Below are positions 1-7,599 of a stretch of DNA of 64,000 bases, in pieces. The stretch spans positions 29,100,001-29,164,000 of the forward strand of contig NC_046681.1 of assembly GCF_009870125.1 (NCBI RefSeq). The letters run 5' to 3'. Each line of letters begins with the position of its first letter. The stretch's first letter is position 1. Origin of the DNA: Drosophila pseudoobscura. Taxonomy: Eukaryota; Arthropoda; Insecta; Diptera; Drosophilidae. The translations under genes were made by a program, and so were the position numbers. The notes beneath the pieces are model-generated. The model searched no databases. It had not been told where the DNA came from and was given only the letters and a program-made list of their open reading frames with translations.

Positions 1-784
1 TCGACAGCGGCAACGGAAGCGCTAAACCAAACATAAAAACAAACAAAACACTTAATCGTGTATAAATGTTTATACATGTCTCTGGAAGCGGCATAGTTTT
101 ATGTCTCGGGCGGAGCATTTCCCAAGCAAATAAAAATAATCAGACACGTCAATATCCCCATAAGCAGACGGCCAAGAATTGTTGGCCACAAAATGAAATC
201 GGAAGAAATGCCCAATCTTCCACTGGGTGTCTATTATTCGAGTTCCTCATAATTAAGTTGTCGGCGTCCAGGTCCGGACTGTGGTGGTATGATGAAGTGA
301 TTGGGTTAGTCGGATTAATCCAAATGAATGATACTCTGATTGCTAAATAATTGAAAAGCGCTCAGTTAATGGCTTACCTAGAACTCCGGCAGGCAACAGC
401 ATGAGGAAAATTGATTGCGACACGCTCTGAAATGGATTTATGGGGATACATATGTACATATGTATAATTTACTTGGTTATTTCTGTTTGCCAATTATTTA
501 GTTGGGAAAGTATCAATGAAGTTGTGATTTCATAATTGCTTAAACGCTAGGAATTTGTTAGGTGTGAAAGATGTTGCAAGGTCGTTCAACTGATTCACCA
601 CAACAGTGGGAATGCAGCATAACATATGTACATATGTATGTCTGAAGGTACATCATTCATAGAAACAAACACATATGAATATGTTCTGAATCTCACATAT
701 AATCGTCAGTTGGGAACACGAAATTGATTAGGTATGAGCGAGACTCCTCAAAGGATGTTATATCTTCTGCAGCACCAGAATCGC

Positions 785-1095
785 CAGTAGCTCTGCTCCA
801 ACGTGTGCGCCGCGGTGAGGGCGTGTGGCTGTAAGTTCCTGTACCTGCCCGGGCAGGAGGAGATGCTGAAGGTGCTGGTCATGTTTGTGGGGCAGCGCTT
901 GGAGCATTGAGCATCGGACATGTGGTGCAGCTACCGCACCACTTGCTTAAAGCTGTCCAAGTGCGAGGAACCCCTCTCGCTGATGTACCTTCGACGCCCA
1001 CATGAAAAACACGGCCGACTGTCTGATTACCAGCGGATTGCTCAAGCAATGGTTGCGGCAACGTGCTGCGTGCAGAGCATCATCATCAAACTGCA
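785..1095 (+). pseudogene. GC-rich coding-like relic, family unknown
   Basis: A GC-rich island in an otherwise AT-rich spacer. Translating the plus strand gives protein-like stretches that change frame: one around 797-908 that ends in a stop after a Gly-Gln-Arg-Leu-Glu-His tail, and another in a different frame from about 920 to 1095. The pattern (codon-like composition, interrupted frames) suggests an old, broken gene copy or exon. I do not recognise the family. The remainder of 1-1117 holds no gene that I can support; it has several ACATATGTA palindromic words (about 455, 625, 665) of the kind scattered through the whole window. Confidence 0.25.
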
Positions 1096-1118
1096 GACTT
1101 CTATTACATATGTATTTA

Positions 1119-1390
1119 TTAGGTTGACAGTTTGGATATGTGCAGGTTGCGTTAGTTAATTTGTTGAAAACTTAAATAGTTGTTTTGAAAGCTATAATTT
1201 TAGTTATGTATATTGTTCTTGATCTGCTTATAGGCTATAATATATATATATAATATATAATATAATATAATATATATATATTAGGTTGACAGTTTGGATA
1301 TGTGCAGGTTGCGTTAGTTAATTTGTTGAAAACTTAAATAGTTGTTTTGAAAGCTATAATTTTAGTTATGTATATTGTTCTTGATCTGCT
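1119..1390. repeat. 110-bp direct repeat separated by a (TA)n tract
   Basis: Positions 1119-1228 and 1281-1390 are the same 110 bases (beginning ttaggttgacag, ending gatctgct), offset by 162. Between them lies a TA-rich microsatellite (about 1235-1280). The second copy stops about 55 bases from the stop codon of the minus-strand gene at 1445, so both copies probably lie in or near its 3' UTR. I see no mismatch, which implies a recent tandem duplication or gene conversion. Confidence 0.9.
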
Positions 1391-1444
1391 GATCTTCGCT
1401 GTCGTCGTCCCGATCCGGTTCCTGGTTCCTGACATTGGTTGTTA

Positions 1445-1987
1445 TTACGGTTGTCCTTCGGAAGAGTCCGATGAAACAATGTCCACAAGTGTCCCATCGC
1501 TCTCAGAGTCCGTCTCATCGCACTCAGACTCCATCTCCCCGCTGGATATATCCATGTCATCAAACTCTTCATCGCCATCCGAGTCCGAATAATCTGTCTC
1601 GTCGCTGCGCCGTATTAGGGATTCTTGGCCGCAATAAAGACAGAATTCGGCGTCCATTAATTGCTCAGACTTGGGGTGCACAGCGCACTTTTCAAATATG
1701 CGACCCACAAAACAGTTCTTGCATTTCAAGCATTTAATTTGATAGCTGCCACGTGCGCAAATGCAGCTCCCTTCCTGCTCGGATTTGGCAATTGGCCCGA
1801 CTTTAGGCTCCCCAGGTTTTCCCTTACGTTTGGCAGCAGTCTTTTTCTCTTTAGCCTTGCCAATTGTTTCGTTATCAGATTCGTCTCCTGTACCTGGATC
1901 GGCCGACGACCATTCAGTTGATTTAGTTTTGTCGCTAGACATTATTTCTTCGCCAGGAATGGCATTTAATTCACCATGTTCAGACAT
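1445..1987 (-). CDS. Small acidic protein with a Cys-rich putative zinc-binding core
   Basis: An intronless 180-aa reading frame starting at the ATG at 1987. Residues 1-70 are charged with a Lys-rich stretch (about 43-62). Residues 75-119 hold eight cysteines and a histidine (Cys75, 77, 86, 89, 92, 101, His104, Cys116, 119) arranged in C-x-C and C-x2-C pairs that look like a small zinc-binding fold. Residues 125-180 are Asp/Glu/Ser-rich and probably disordered. The frame is clearly coding: it is the longest here, ends in acidic low complexity typical of nuclear proteins, and sits behind a DRE-containing promoter (2048-2087) typical of housekeeping fly genes. I do not recognise a named family. 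Nuclear function is inference from composition only. The overlapping plus-strand frames look like shadows of the Asp/Ser-rich codons. Confidence 0.75.
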   Translation of the reverse strand: MSEHGELNAIPGEEIMSSDKTKSTEWSSADPGTGDESDNETIGKAKEKKTAAKRKGKPGEPKVGPIAKSEQEGSCICARGSYQIKCLKCKNCFVGRIFEKCAVHPKSEQLMDAEFCLYCGQESLIRRSDETDYSDSDGDEEFDDMDISSGEMESECDETDSESDGTLVDIVSSDSSEGQP

Positions 1988-2047
1988 TTTTTATATATTT
2001 TTTTTATTTTTTAGAAATTAGAGAAGGGAAGCCAGCTTTTTCTCGGC

Positions 2048-2087
2048 TATCGATAAGCAAAAATAAATAACATATGGCATATCGATA
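2048..2087. promoter_or_regulatory. Divergent promoter with two DRE sites (TATCGATA)
   Basis: Perfect TATCGATA octamers stand at 2048-2055 and 2080-2087, 32 bp apart, in the roughly 200-bp gap between the minus-strand gene starting at 1987 and the plus-strand E2-like relic. This octamer is the binding site of the DREF factor and is typical of broadly expressed fly genes. Being palindromic it can serve both directions. Confidence 0.75.
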
Positions 2088-2214
2088 CTTTCGTTTCATG
2101 TGCCCCATTGTAAAGCGTTGAAAGGAAGAAAACACACACATATTCCATTCCATATTCTAAACGTAAGCAATTAACTTATATTAAAAAATTGTTTAATAAA
2201 AGAGTTTCTAAGCT

Positions 2215-2571
2215 TTCTGACGTCATCTGGAAAGATGATGGCACCGCCTCAAAGTACCGCTGGTATGGGTGCAGACGAGTCGGCCCTCGGACACGCACTA
2301 CGAGGGCGGGAACTTTGAACTACGCCTACACTTTTCCCAGACGTACCCGTCTCAACCACCGTTTTTACTGTTCCGTACAAGGGTCTACCATTGCAATATA
2401 CACCACGGGGCTATCTGGGCTGGGCTCAAATTGGTCGCCTGCCCTGACCGTGGAGAAGCTACTTTTGTCCATCCGATCGCTGCTCTCGGAGCCCAATCCG
2501 GAGCCCATTCCGCCGCTGCTGAAATGCTCAAGGACCGCGAGCAGCGCGACCGCTTGGCTCGCGAGTAGACT
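2215..2571 (+). pseudogene. Decayed ubiquitin-conjugating enzyme (E2, UBE2D/E-like)
   Basis: In one frame (about 2287-2403) the translation matches the E2 core: a Tyr-Glu-Gly-Gly strand, a YP..PP segment and the FRTRVYHCNI motif just before the active site. Directly after it the frame breaks. The next conserved block (NWSPALT..KLLLSIRSLL, about 2430-2500) is in another frame, and the C-terminal helix (DREQRDRLARE, about 2530-2568) is back in the first. At least two frameshifting deletions are therefore needed, and one of them removes the region of the catalytic cysteine. A block upstream of Tyr-Glu-Gly-Gly is also missing. No introns are visible, so this is probably a retroposed or duplicated E2 that has lost catalytic ability. 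Orthologues in related flies could still be intact. Confidence 0.7.
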
Positions 2572-2870
2572 CAAGCTCAGAATAATCCTAAACATCTCAT
2601 CCACGGATACACATTTTCCAAATTCTTTGATCACCTTTGTTAGCATCTGCCACTAACCCACACATGAACATGAGCTACATGGTAACATTATATACAATTC
2701 ATTTTTGACTGAAATAAAGGCTGTGAAAATGTTTCGTAGAAATTGCAAAATACTTTCGTCAGATCATCCGCGAGTTCGTCAAGACGGACGGATGGGAAGC
2801 ACCACATCCACAGATACACAATATTTTTCAAATTCTGCATAGTAACATGAAATGAAATAAAGGCCTAAGC
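2530..2870. repeat. Old tandem duplication of the E2 relic's 3' end
   Basis: The segment 2550-2725 (Arg-Glu end of the E2, then a 'ggatacacattttccaaattct' type block, 'taacat', and AATAAAGGC) is echoed in the same order at 2770-2865 (cgcgagt.., 'agatacacaatatttttcaaattct', 'taacat', AATAAAGGC). The match is imperfect with gaps. It suggests the terminal part of the E2 locus was once duplicated in tandem, each unit with its own AATAAA. Confidence 0.4.
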
Positions 2871-2879
2871 TCTAAATTG

Positions 2880-3608
2880 TTTGCATCACCATACATATGT
2901 ATCTACATATGTATGTAAGTGGCTTACGCAAGACCTGAGAAGTATATGATTAAAATGATTATTATTAGATGATTATCGTATTAGCCTTTCCGCGAGAGGG
3001 GGACATTCGTTTGTTACTGGGAAGAAAGAGAGAGGTAGCATGAGAGACAAAACGCAAAGTTAGTGTTAGTAGCCGCACGCATATCTTCATCTCGCTCTTA
3101 CTGCATGCTATTCCCATAAGGCTGTCTCTGTTTTTACAGATAGGTAGTTAGCAAATTCTTATGTCATGTGGCCATCGGTATTCGCCAATCCTTAAAAACT
3201 ATGTAAATTTATTAACAAAAATCCAGTAAGTAATAGTTATTGAAAGTATATTTAACGCCGACCGATAATATCTATTTCGATTGATGTGGCAACGCCGTCA
3301 ATGTATTGCAACTTGATGGCAGCGCCACAGAAATATAGCCCCATTGGCGCTTTTGTGGCTTCTTCCTGTGATATTTAAGCATCTGGGTCGGCTTGCGGGT
3401 GTATTGTCTCCGCGGATTTTGGTTTGTTTTTGGTTTTCATGTTGGATGTTGTTGGTTGCTTGTCTTCGGCGGGAAGCGATAGTGTGACCAGCACGAACGC
3501 TTTACGACGCACTTTTGCACTTTTATGCCTTTCAGCGCAACTATCCACACTAATAGAAACAACAAATAGTCGATCACGTTTTTCTAACTCGGTTTCCCAT
3601 TTTTTTCG
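2880..3608. other. Spacer and probable 5' UTR exon of the Otu-like gene
   Basis: No protein-coding frame is convincing. The 3' part (about 3390-3608) is likely to be the untranslated first exon of the Otu-like gene, because it ends at a good splice donor (cg|gtgagtaa, GT at 3609-3610) and a matching acceptor with a pyrimidine tract lies at 3706. Confidence 0.4.
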
Positions 3609-3706
3609 GTGAGTAAATTGTGTAATAAGTAGAATAAATGCGAATATATTCCTACTATAGTGGATGAGTGCATCAGTTACATCAACCCTTTTCCTCCCAC
3701 ATTCAG
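3609..3706 (+). other. 98-nt 5' UTR intron of the Otu-like gene
   Basis: The donor gtgagt begins at 3609. The acceptor cattcag ends at 3706 and follows a C/T-rich tract. The length is typical for a small fly intron. The intron explains why the reading frame seems to open at 3668: that ATG lies inside the intron, and the first ATG after the acceptor is 3728. Confidence 0.6.
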
Positions 3707-3727
3707 TTCTGCTTTGCTCGTAAAGTC

Positions 3728-4831
3728 ATGACATCCATGCGGCCCCACACACTTAAAGGCCCGGGCAACACACTGGCGCGTCGCGATCCCGTTGATCAAT
3801 ATTTGGCGAACCAACATTTGTATCGCAAGCTAATGGTTAGGAGTGACAGCAGCTTGTTCCAAGTCGTGGCCGAGCAGATGTATGATACACAGAATCTTCA
3901 CTACGAGGTGCGAATGGACTGTGTACGCTTTATCATGGACAAGCGTCGCCTATTCAGGAGAAACATAACGGGCAATTTCAACGACTATCTGTCGAAGTTA
4001 GAGAAGCCGAATACTCGGGGGACGATGATAGAACTACGCGCCCTATGCCTTATGTACGGCCGGAATGCGATTGTGCATGAGCCAATGAGACTGGGCACGC
4101 CAGTGACGTTTAGCGATAAATACAAGAAGAATTTTAGTGTTTTCATCGACCAGTATGGCAATTTCGATGCTGTATACACGATGGGACACATTGAGGAGGC
4201 AGCCATTTGCCAATCCATCACATTTAAGATGCTTTACCAGATGTGTTTCAAGCTGCCGGATGTGAGCCTGGCAGCTGAGAAGATGCTGAATCCGGACACA
4301 TTCTACGAAGGCACTACGCTGGAGTATAGTCAAAATGGTACAGTTGTCCGCATTTTATGCAGAAATGGACGCAGCTTCGACGTGGACTCGCCAGAGCTCA
4401 CCAGCTGCCTATTGAAAGACAAACAGCTCTGCGACTTCCACAATCGAGTACGTTGGCGAGAGTATGTGCAGAGATTCGGACGAGTGCCATTGTCGTGCAC
4501 GCTGAAATGTGTAGATGACAACATCGTGCCATTTTCGTATTCCGTTGCCAAGTCCCTAGACCCGAATATCTATCGAAATGTGGAGCTCAGCTCTTTTCTT
4601 GTGATGAAAAAAGAGGCGAAGAAGTTCCAGCTATGTATCAGGGACGATTTCAACGCTGGTGCCCATTGTCTGGTGCAGCGACACAAATGGCTAGGGCATA
4701 TGAAAAAGGGTTTTATACTAAAAATAGACTGGAAAACAAGTACATTCACTGTTTATCTTGAGGAAACGGGCACAGTATTGCAGGTGCCTCCGAATGCAGT
4801 GCATCCGCTGCGACCAATTTACAACAAATGA
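3728..4831 (+). CDS. OTU-domain protein, paralogue of ovarian tumour (Otu), with Ser at the catalytic Cys position
   Basis: A 367-aa single-exon coding region when started at the ATG at 3728, the first after the inferred splice acceptor at 3706. Residues about 33-155 are an OTU deubiquitinase-type domain: the SDSSLFQVVAEQMY motif, a conserved helix around HYEVRMDCVRF, and the RGTMIELRALCLMYGRNAIVHEP segment typical of the Otu/OTUD4/ALG13 branch. The position where OTU peptidases have their nucleophilic Cys (D-x-x-C-L-F) reads Ser42. The last 70 residues (HKWLGH.., hydrophobic strands, ..VPPNAVHPL) resemble the Tudor-like part of Otu. The long low-complexity tail of full-length Otu is absent. 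In D. melanogaster a short Otu paralogue of this kind (CG3251) exists; I think this is its counterpart, but I cannot confirm it. Germline expression would be the expectation from the family. Confidence 0.8.
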   Translation: MTSMRPHTLKGPGNTLARRDPVDQYLANQHLYRKLMVRSDSSLFQVVAEQMYDTQNLHYEVRMDCVRFIMDKRRLFRRNITGNFNDYLSKLEKPNTRGTMIELRALCLMYGRNAIVHEPMRLGTPVTFSDKYKKNFSVFIDQYGNFDAVYTMGHIEEAAICQSITFKMLYQMCFKLPDVSLAAEKMLNPDTFYEGTTLEYSQNGTVVRILCRNGRSFDVDSPELTSCLLKDKQLCDFHNRVRWREYVQRFGRVPLSCTLKCVDDNIVPFSYSVAKSLDPNIYRNVELSSFLVMKKEAKKFQLCIRDDFNAGAHCLVQRHKWLGHMKKGFILKIDWKTSTFTVYLEETGTVLQVPPNAVHPLRPIYNK

Positions 4832-5680
4832 AATTACCTCGGATCAGTGCAATGACAGAATTCTAAACTCGGCTCTTGGTAATTTATCCATTCTTAAACA
4901 TTTGTAAGCTTAACATACTTTTTTTTAATATTTTTTATTTTAGAATTTGCTGAACTGAAGAATTTTTTGCAGTCACACGAGTCACCCGAGATTGTAAGCG
5001 TCTAAACCTTTTTTCAATCATAGAATTTAAGTCCTTCAGTCGCTTTTCGGTTGTAGAACTTTCTGAACTTTAAAGTTATATATTAGTCTGATATATTCTT
5101 ACAGTAAACCAAATTCAAATACGTTCCTGAATATAACTATTCTTTTTTTTTTATTACCTATTTTTGGATACATTTTGTATAAGAACTGGAATAGATTCTG
5201 AAACTATAAATAATTTTTGAAAAATATTTGAAATTAAATCAAGCTTTTACGATAGATTCATGTTTCATATGATTGTAGAATGTGGATTTTAAACAGGAAG
5301 GAAGTTTATGTATTGTTTCTTAGTTCTTTGTTAAACCTTTTTGTATTCATTTATTTGAATTTTGTAATATAATTTATATAATATGTAAACTAGTCTAAAT
5401 TTAATTAAGCTTTAAAGTATCAATCAATTTCCCAAAAAGTGAATCTGTTTTTTTTTTTTTTTTTTTGTTATTTCACCATTAATACTACATTTTGATCCAA
5501 AGATAATCTTCTATGCAGCACTGGTGATCACTGAAATGTTAAAATGTATGTTTACCGCTGTCTTTTTTGTATTGTTTTTTTTTTAATTTTTTAGATATAA
5601 AAGTTCTTTAAAAGATTACATCTAAACAACTCAAGTTTTAAACTTTGTATAATGACTGAAATGAGGAGGGGTTTGCTAGA
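4832..5680. other. AT-rich spacer between convergent genes
   Basis: Strongly AT-rich with several T homopolymers (about 5145, 5448, 5575). It separates the 3' ends of the Otu-like gene (plus) and the 378-aa gene (minus), so it should hold both poly(A) regions. No coding frame is supportable. Confidence 0.7.
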
Positions 5681-6817
5681 CTAATGAAGTTCGTCTCCAG
5701 ATGTGGGTGCCATCTCCAGTCGGACGTCGCCACCCAGGCGGCACTGGAGATTCTTGTTGATGTTGTCGACCATGTCGAAGGCATCGATGATCATTTGGGC
5801 CTCGCTCTGGGCCTTCTCACCCATCTTCTCCAAACTGTGCCTCAGCTCCTTGTGCTCTCCAGTGGCGTCCCGCTCCTCGGCTCTTTGGTAAATGCTAGTG
5901 CGGGAGAACAGGGCGGCGGTGCCACTGCCCTGCTCAAGTTGTTCCTCCAGCTCTTCGGGCAGCGGGAAGTCAAGATCCATCGCAAAGCAACGCAGATCAT
6001 CGTACTTGGCTAACTGCTCCTTCTGATCTTGGCCATAGCTAATGACGACGGCCTGCATCACTAGTTCGCTGCCCGGCAACTGGACATAGGCAATGACGTC
6101 TTTGAAGAGGTTCTCCTGCCGCCACATGGTATGGCTGAACTGTATTACCTGGTAGACTACGGTTTCCGGCTCAGGACTATACTGCACCAGCAGCCAGGTG
6201 TTATCGTCCATGGCCACCGGCATGTCCAGCTGGTCATCGAAGGCGTGATCAAAGCAGCGTGCCTTCAGATGGAGCAACACCTTCTCCATATAGTCCCGCT
6301 GATCATAGGCATACAGTACATGAGCAATGCATCCGGGACCGAGACTGACCAGCGGATTGCACTTTAACTCTGGCTTCGTGCTTAGCCAGACCACGTTGTT
6401 GGGGGACACCAACTTATGGACCAGACGTTCGCCTGCTTCCTCGTTCTCTGTGTACTGCACCAGAAGCTGCCTGGCGCTAGACTCCTCACGCTGCTCCTTG
6501 CTCATCGATACCAAGGCCGCGTCTACCAGCCGCCGCTCATCGGCGGCTAAGATCAGTTTGGCCTCCAGCACCATGCCGTTGACCCGGAACTCCACAAAAC
6601 GGGTCATATACTTGTCGGAGACATCCGATTCCAGCAGCTCCATGGAGTGGAGGACGCAGAGTCGCGGCTGGCCATTTGGCTGTCCGTTCTTCATCGATCC
6701 TTCATCTACCTCGGCCAGGAACCAGGAGAGACGAGTCGCTGCCTGACCACTGGGATTGGCCATAGCTCCGCAGATGGCAGAGTCATCCAGTCCACTGTCG
6801 TTGCTAATGTTGCTCAT
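5681..6817 (-). CDS. Unrecognised 378-aa protein with C-terminal helical region
   Basis: An intact intronless frame with an ATG at 6817, 70 bases downstream of a clear TATA+Inr promoter (6885-6921), so the start is well supported. Residues 1-25 are polar. Residues about 25-285 look like a folded alpha/beta region, with alternating hydrophobic strands such as RLCVLHSMELLE, TRFVEFRVNGMVLEAKLILA, VVWLSTKPELK, TWLLVQYSPEPETVVYQVIQFS and VMQAVVISYGQ. Residues about 290-365 are Glu/Gln-rich and helical. There are no zinc-finger, kinase, transmembrane or signal sequences. I do not recognise the family. Because a BEN-domain gene of the Insv/Elba type lies 3.7 kb away, and in D. melanogaster the Elba1 gene is linked to the gene for its non-BEN partner Elba3, this could be an Elba3-like protein. 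That is a guess from context and memory. Confidence 0.75.
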   Translation of the reverse strand: MSNISNDSGLDDSAICGAMANPSGQAATRLSWFLAEVDEGSMKNGQPNGQPRLCVLHSMELLESDVSDKYMTRFVEFRVNGMVLEAKLILAADERRLVDAALVSMSKEQREESSARQLLVQYTENEEAGERLVHKLVSPNNVVWLSTKPELKCNPLVSLGPGCIAHVLYAYDQRDYMEKVLLHLKARCFDHAFDDQLDMPVAMDDNTWLLVQYSPEPETVVYQVIQFSHTMWRQENLFKDVIAYVQLPGSELVMQAVVISYGQDQKEQLAKYDDLRCFAMDLDFPLPEELEEQLEQGSGTAALFSRTSIYQRAEERDATGEHKELRHSLEKMGEKAQSEAQMIIDAFDMVDNINKNLQCRLGGDVRLEMAPTSGDELH

Positions 6818-6884
6818 GTTCCTCGGTTCTCTCTTCTCTTAATAGTTGATCTCTTTGATGTTTTCGTTGGCTTTGCTCGCTGCG

Positions 6885-6921
6885 AACTGATAGCTTCTTC
6901 ACGGTAGTGCTCTGTTTTATA
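6885..6921 (-). promoter_or_regulatory. TATA + initiator core promoter of the 378-aa gene
   Basis: On the minus strand TATAAAA occupies 6921-6915, and a consensus initiator ATCAGTT follows with its A+1 at 6888, which puts the TATA box at -33. This spacing is textbook for a fly focused promoter and predicts a 70-nt leader before the ATG at 6817. Confidence 0.7.
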
Positions 6922-6954
6922 CGCAAGAGAGGTATAAGGGCACACTCGCTATTA

Positions 6955-7330
6955 CCTGAGGTGCTTTAAAAAACCCCACTCTTAGCCCAAGGATTTCCAG
7001 GTGAAGTTGCTCGATGGGTGTTTTCCAATTGTGCAGTACCTGCGTCTGATTGTAGGGATTAACCCAATACACAAAGATGTACGGTAATAAAGAAGACGAC
7101 ATGTGTCCAAGCCTAGCTTCCACCGATCGTTGGTGATCCTATAGGATAGGATTAGTGCGCCAGTTGTTACATCGTTACATGTATAATTGTGTTAGTACCT
7201 GTGGCTGTCCAAGAGCTAATTTAATGGATAAACCAAATACGTGCAGCCTACATAAAACCCCATAAGTGTATCCATATTATGTCCGTATCTTCTGAAAGAT
7301 GCATGTTTAATGTTCGTGGTATATTTCGAT
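6955..7330 (-). pseudogene. Possible decayed two-exon coding relic
   Basis: On the minus strand a protein-like frame runs from about 7139 to 6956 (HMSSSLLPYIFVYWV..), starting behind a possible acceptor (ctatag, about 7141) and ending at CAG|GTAATA (about 6955). Upstream, another protein-like stretch (GFYVGCTYLVYPLN) spans about 7300-7228. It is followed, after an in-frame stop, by CACAG|GTACTAAC (about 7199), which would give an intron of about 60 nt to the first frame. The arrangement looks like two exons of a gene damaged by a small indel. It could equally be chance. I do not recognise the protein, and no gene is otherwise visible between 6922 and 7599. Confidence 0.25.
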
Positions 7331-7599
7331 AGAACTTCCAATTCCATTAATTCTTCATTAAAACATTTGATTTCGAATTTATTAAATCTCGAATAAGAGA
7401 GTTCTCAAATAAAGGGAAATAGTAATAACAATTTTAAAGTGCAATTTATTAATTAAATATCTAAAAATGCAGCGATCAGAGAAAATAGCAATCAGGTCTT
7501 CTCTCACATATTCCCAGACTTACGAAATGACAGCTGTCGTATTGAACCGAACATTTTAGGATTATTCGAGAGGTTCTGACAGAATTGTCCGATTCAATG

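Noticed and set aside
1347-1592. 81-codon plus-strand Ser-rich frame
   Set aside because: Antisense shadow of the Asp/Glu/Ser-rich tail of the gene at 1445-1987.
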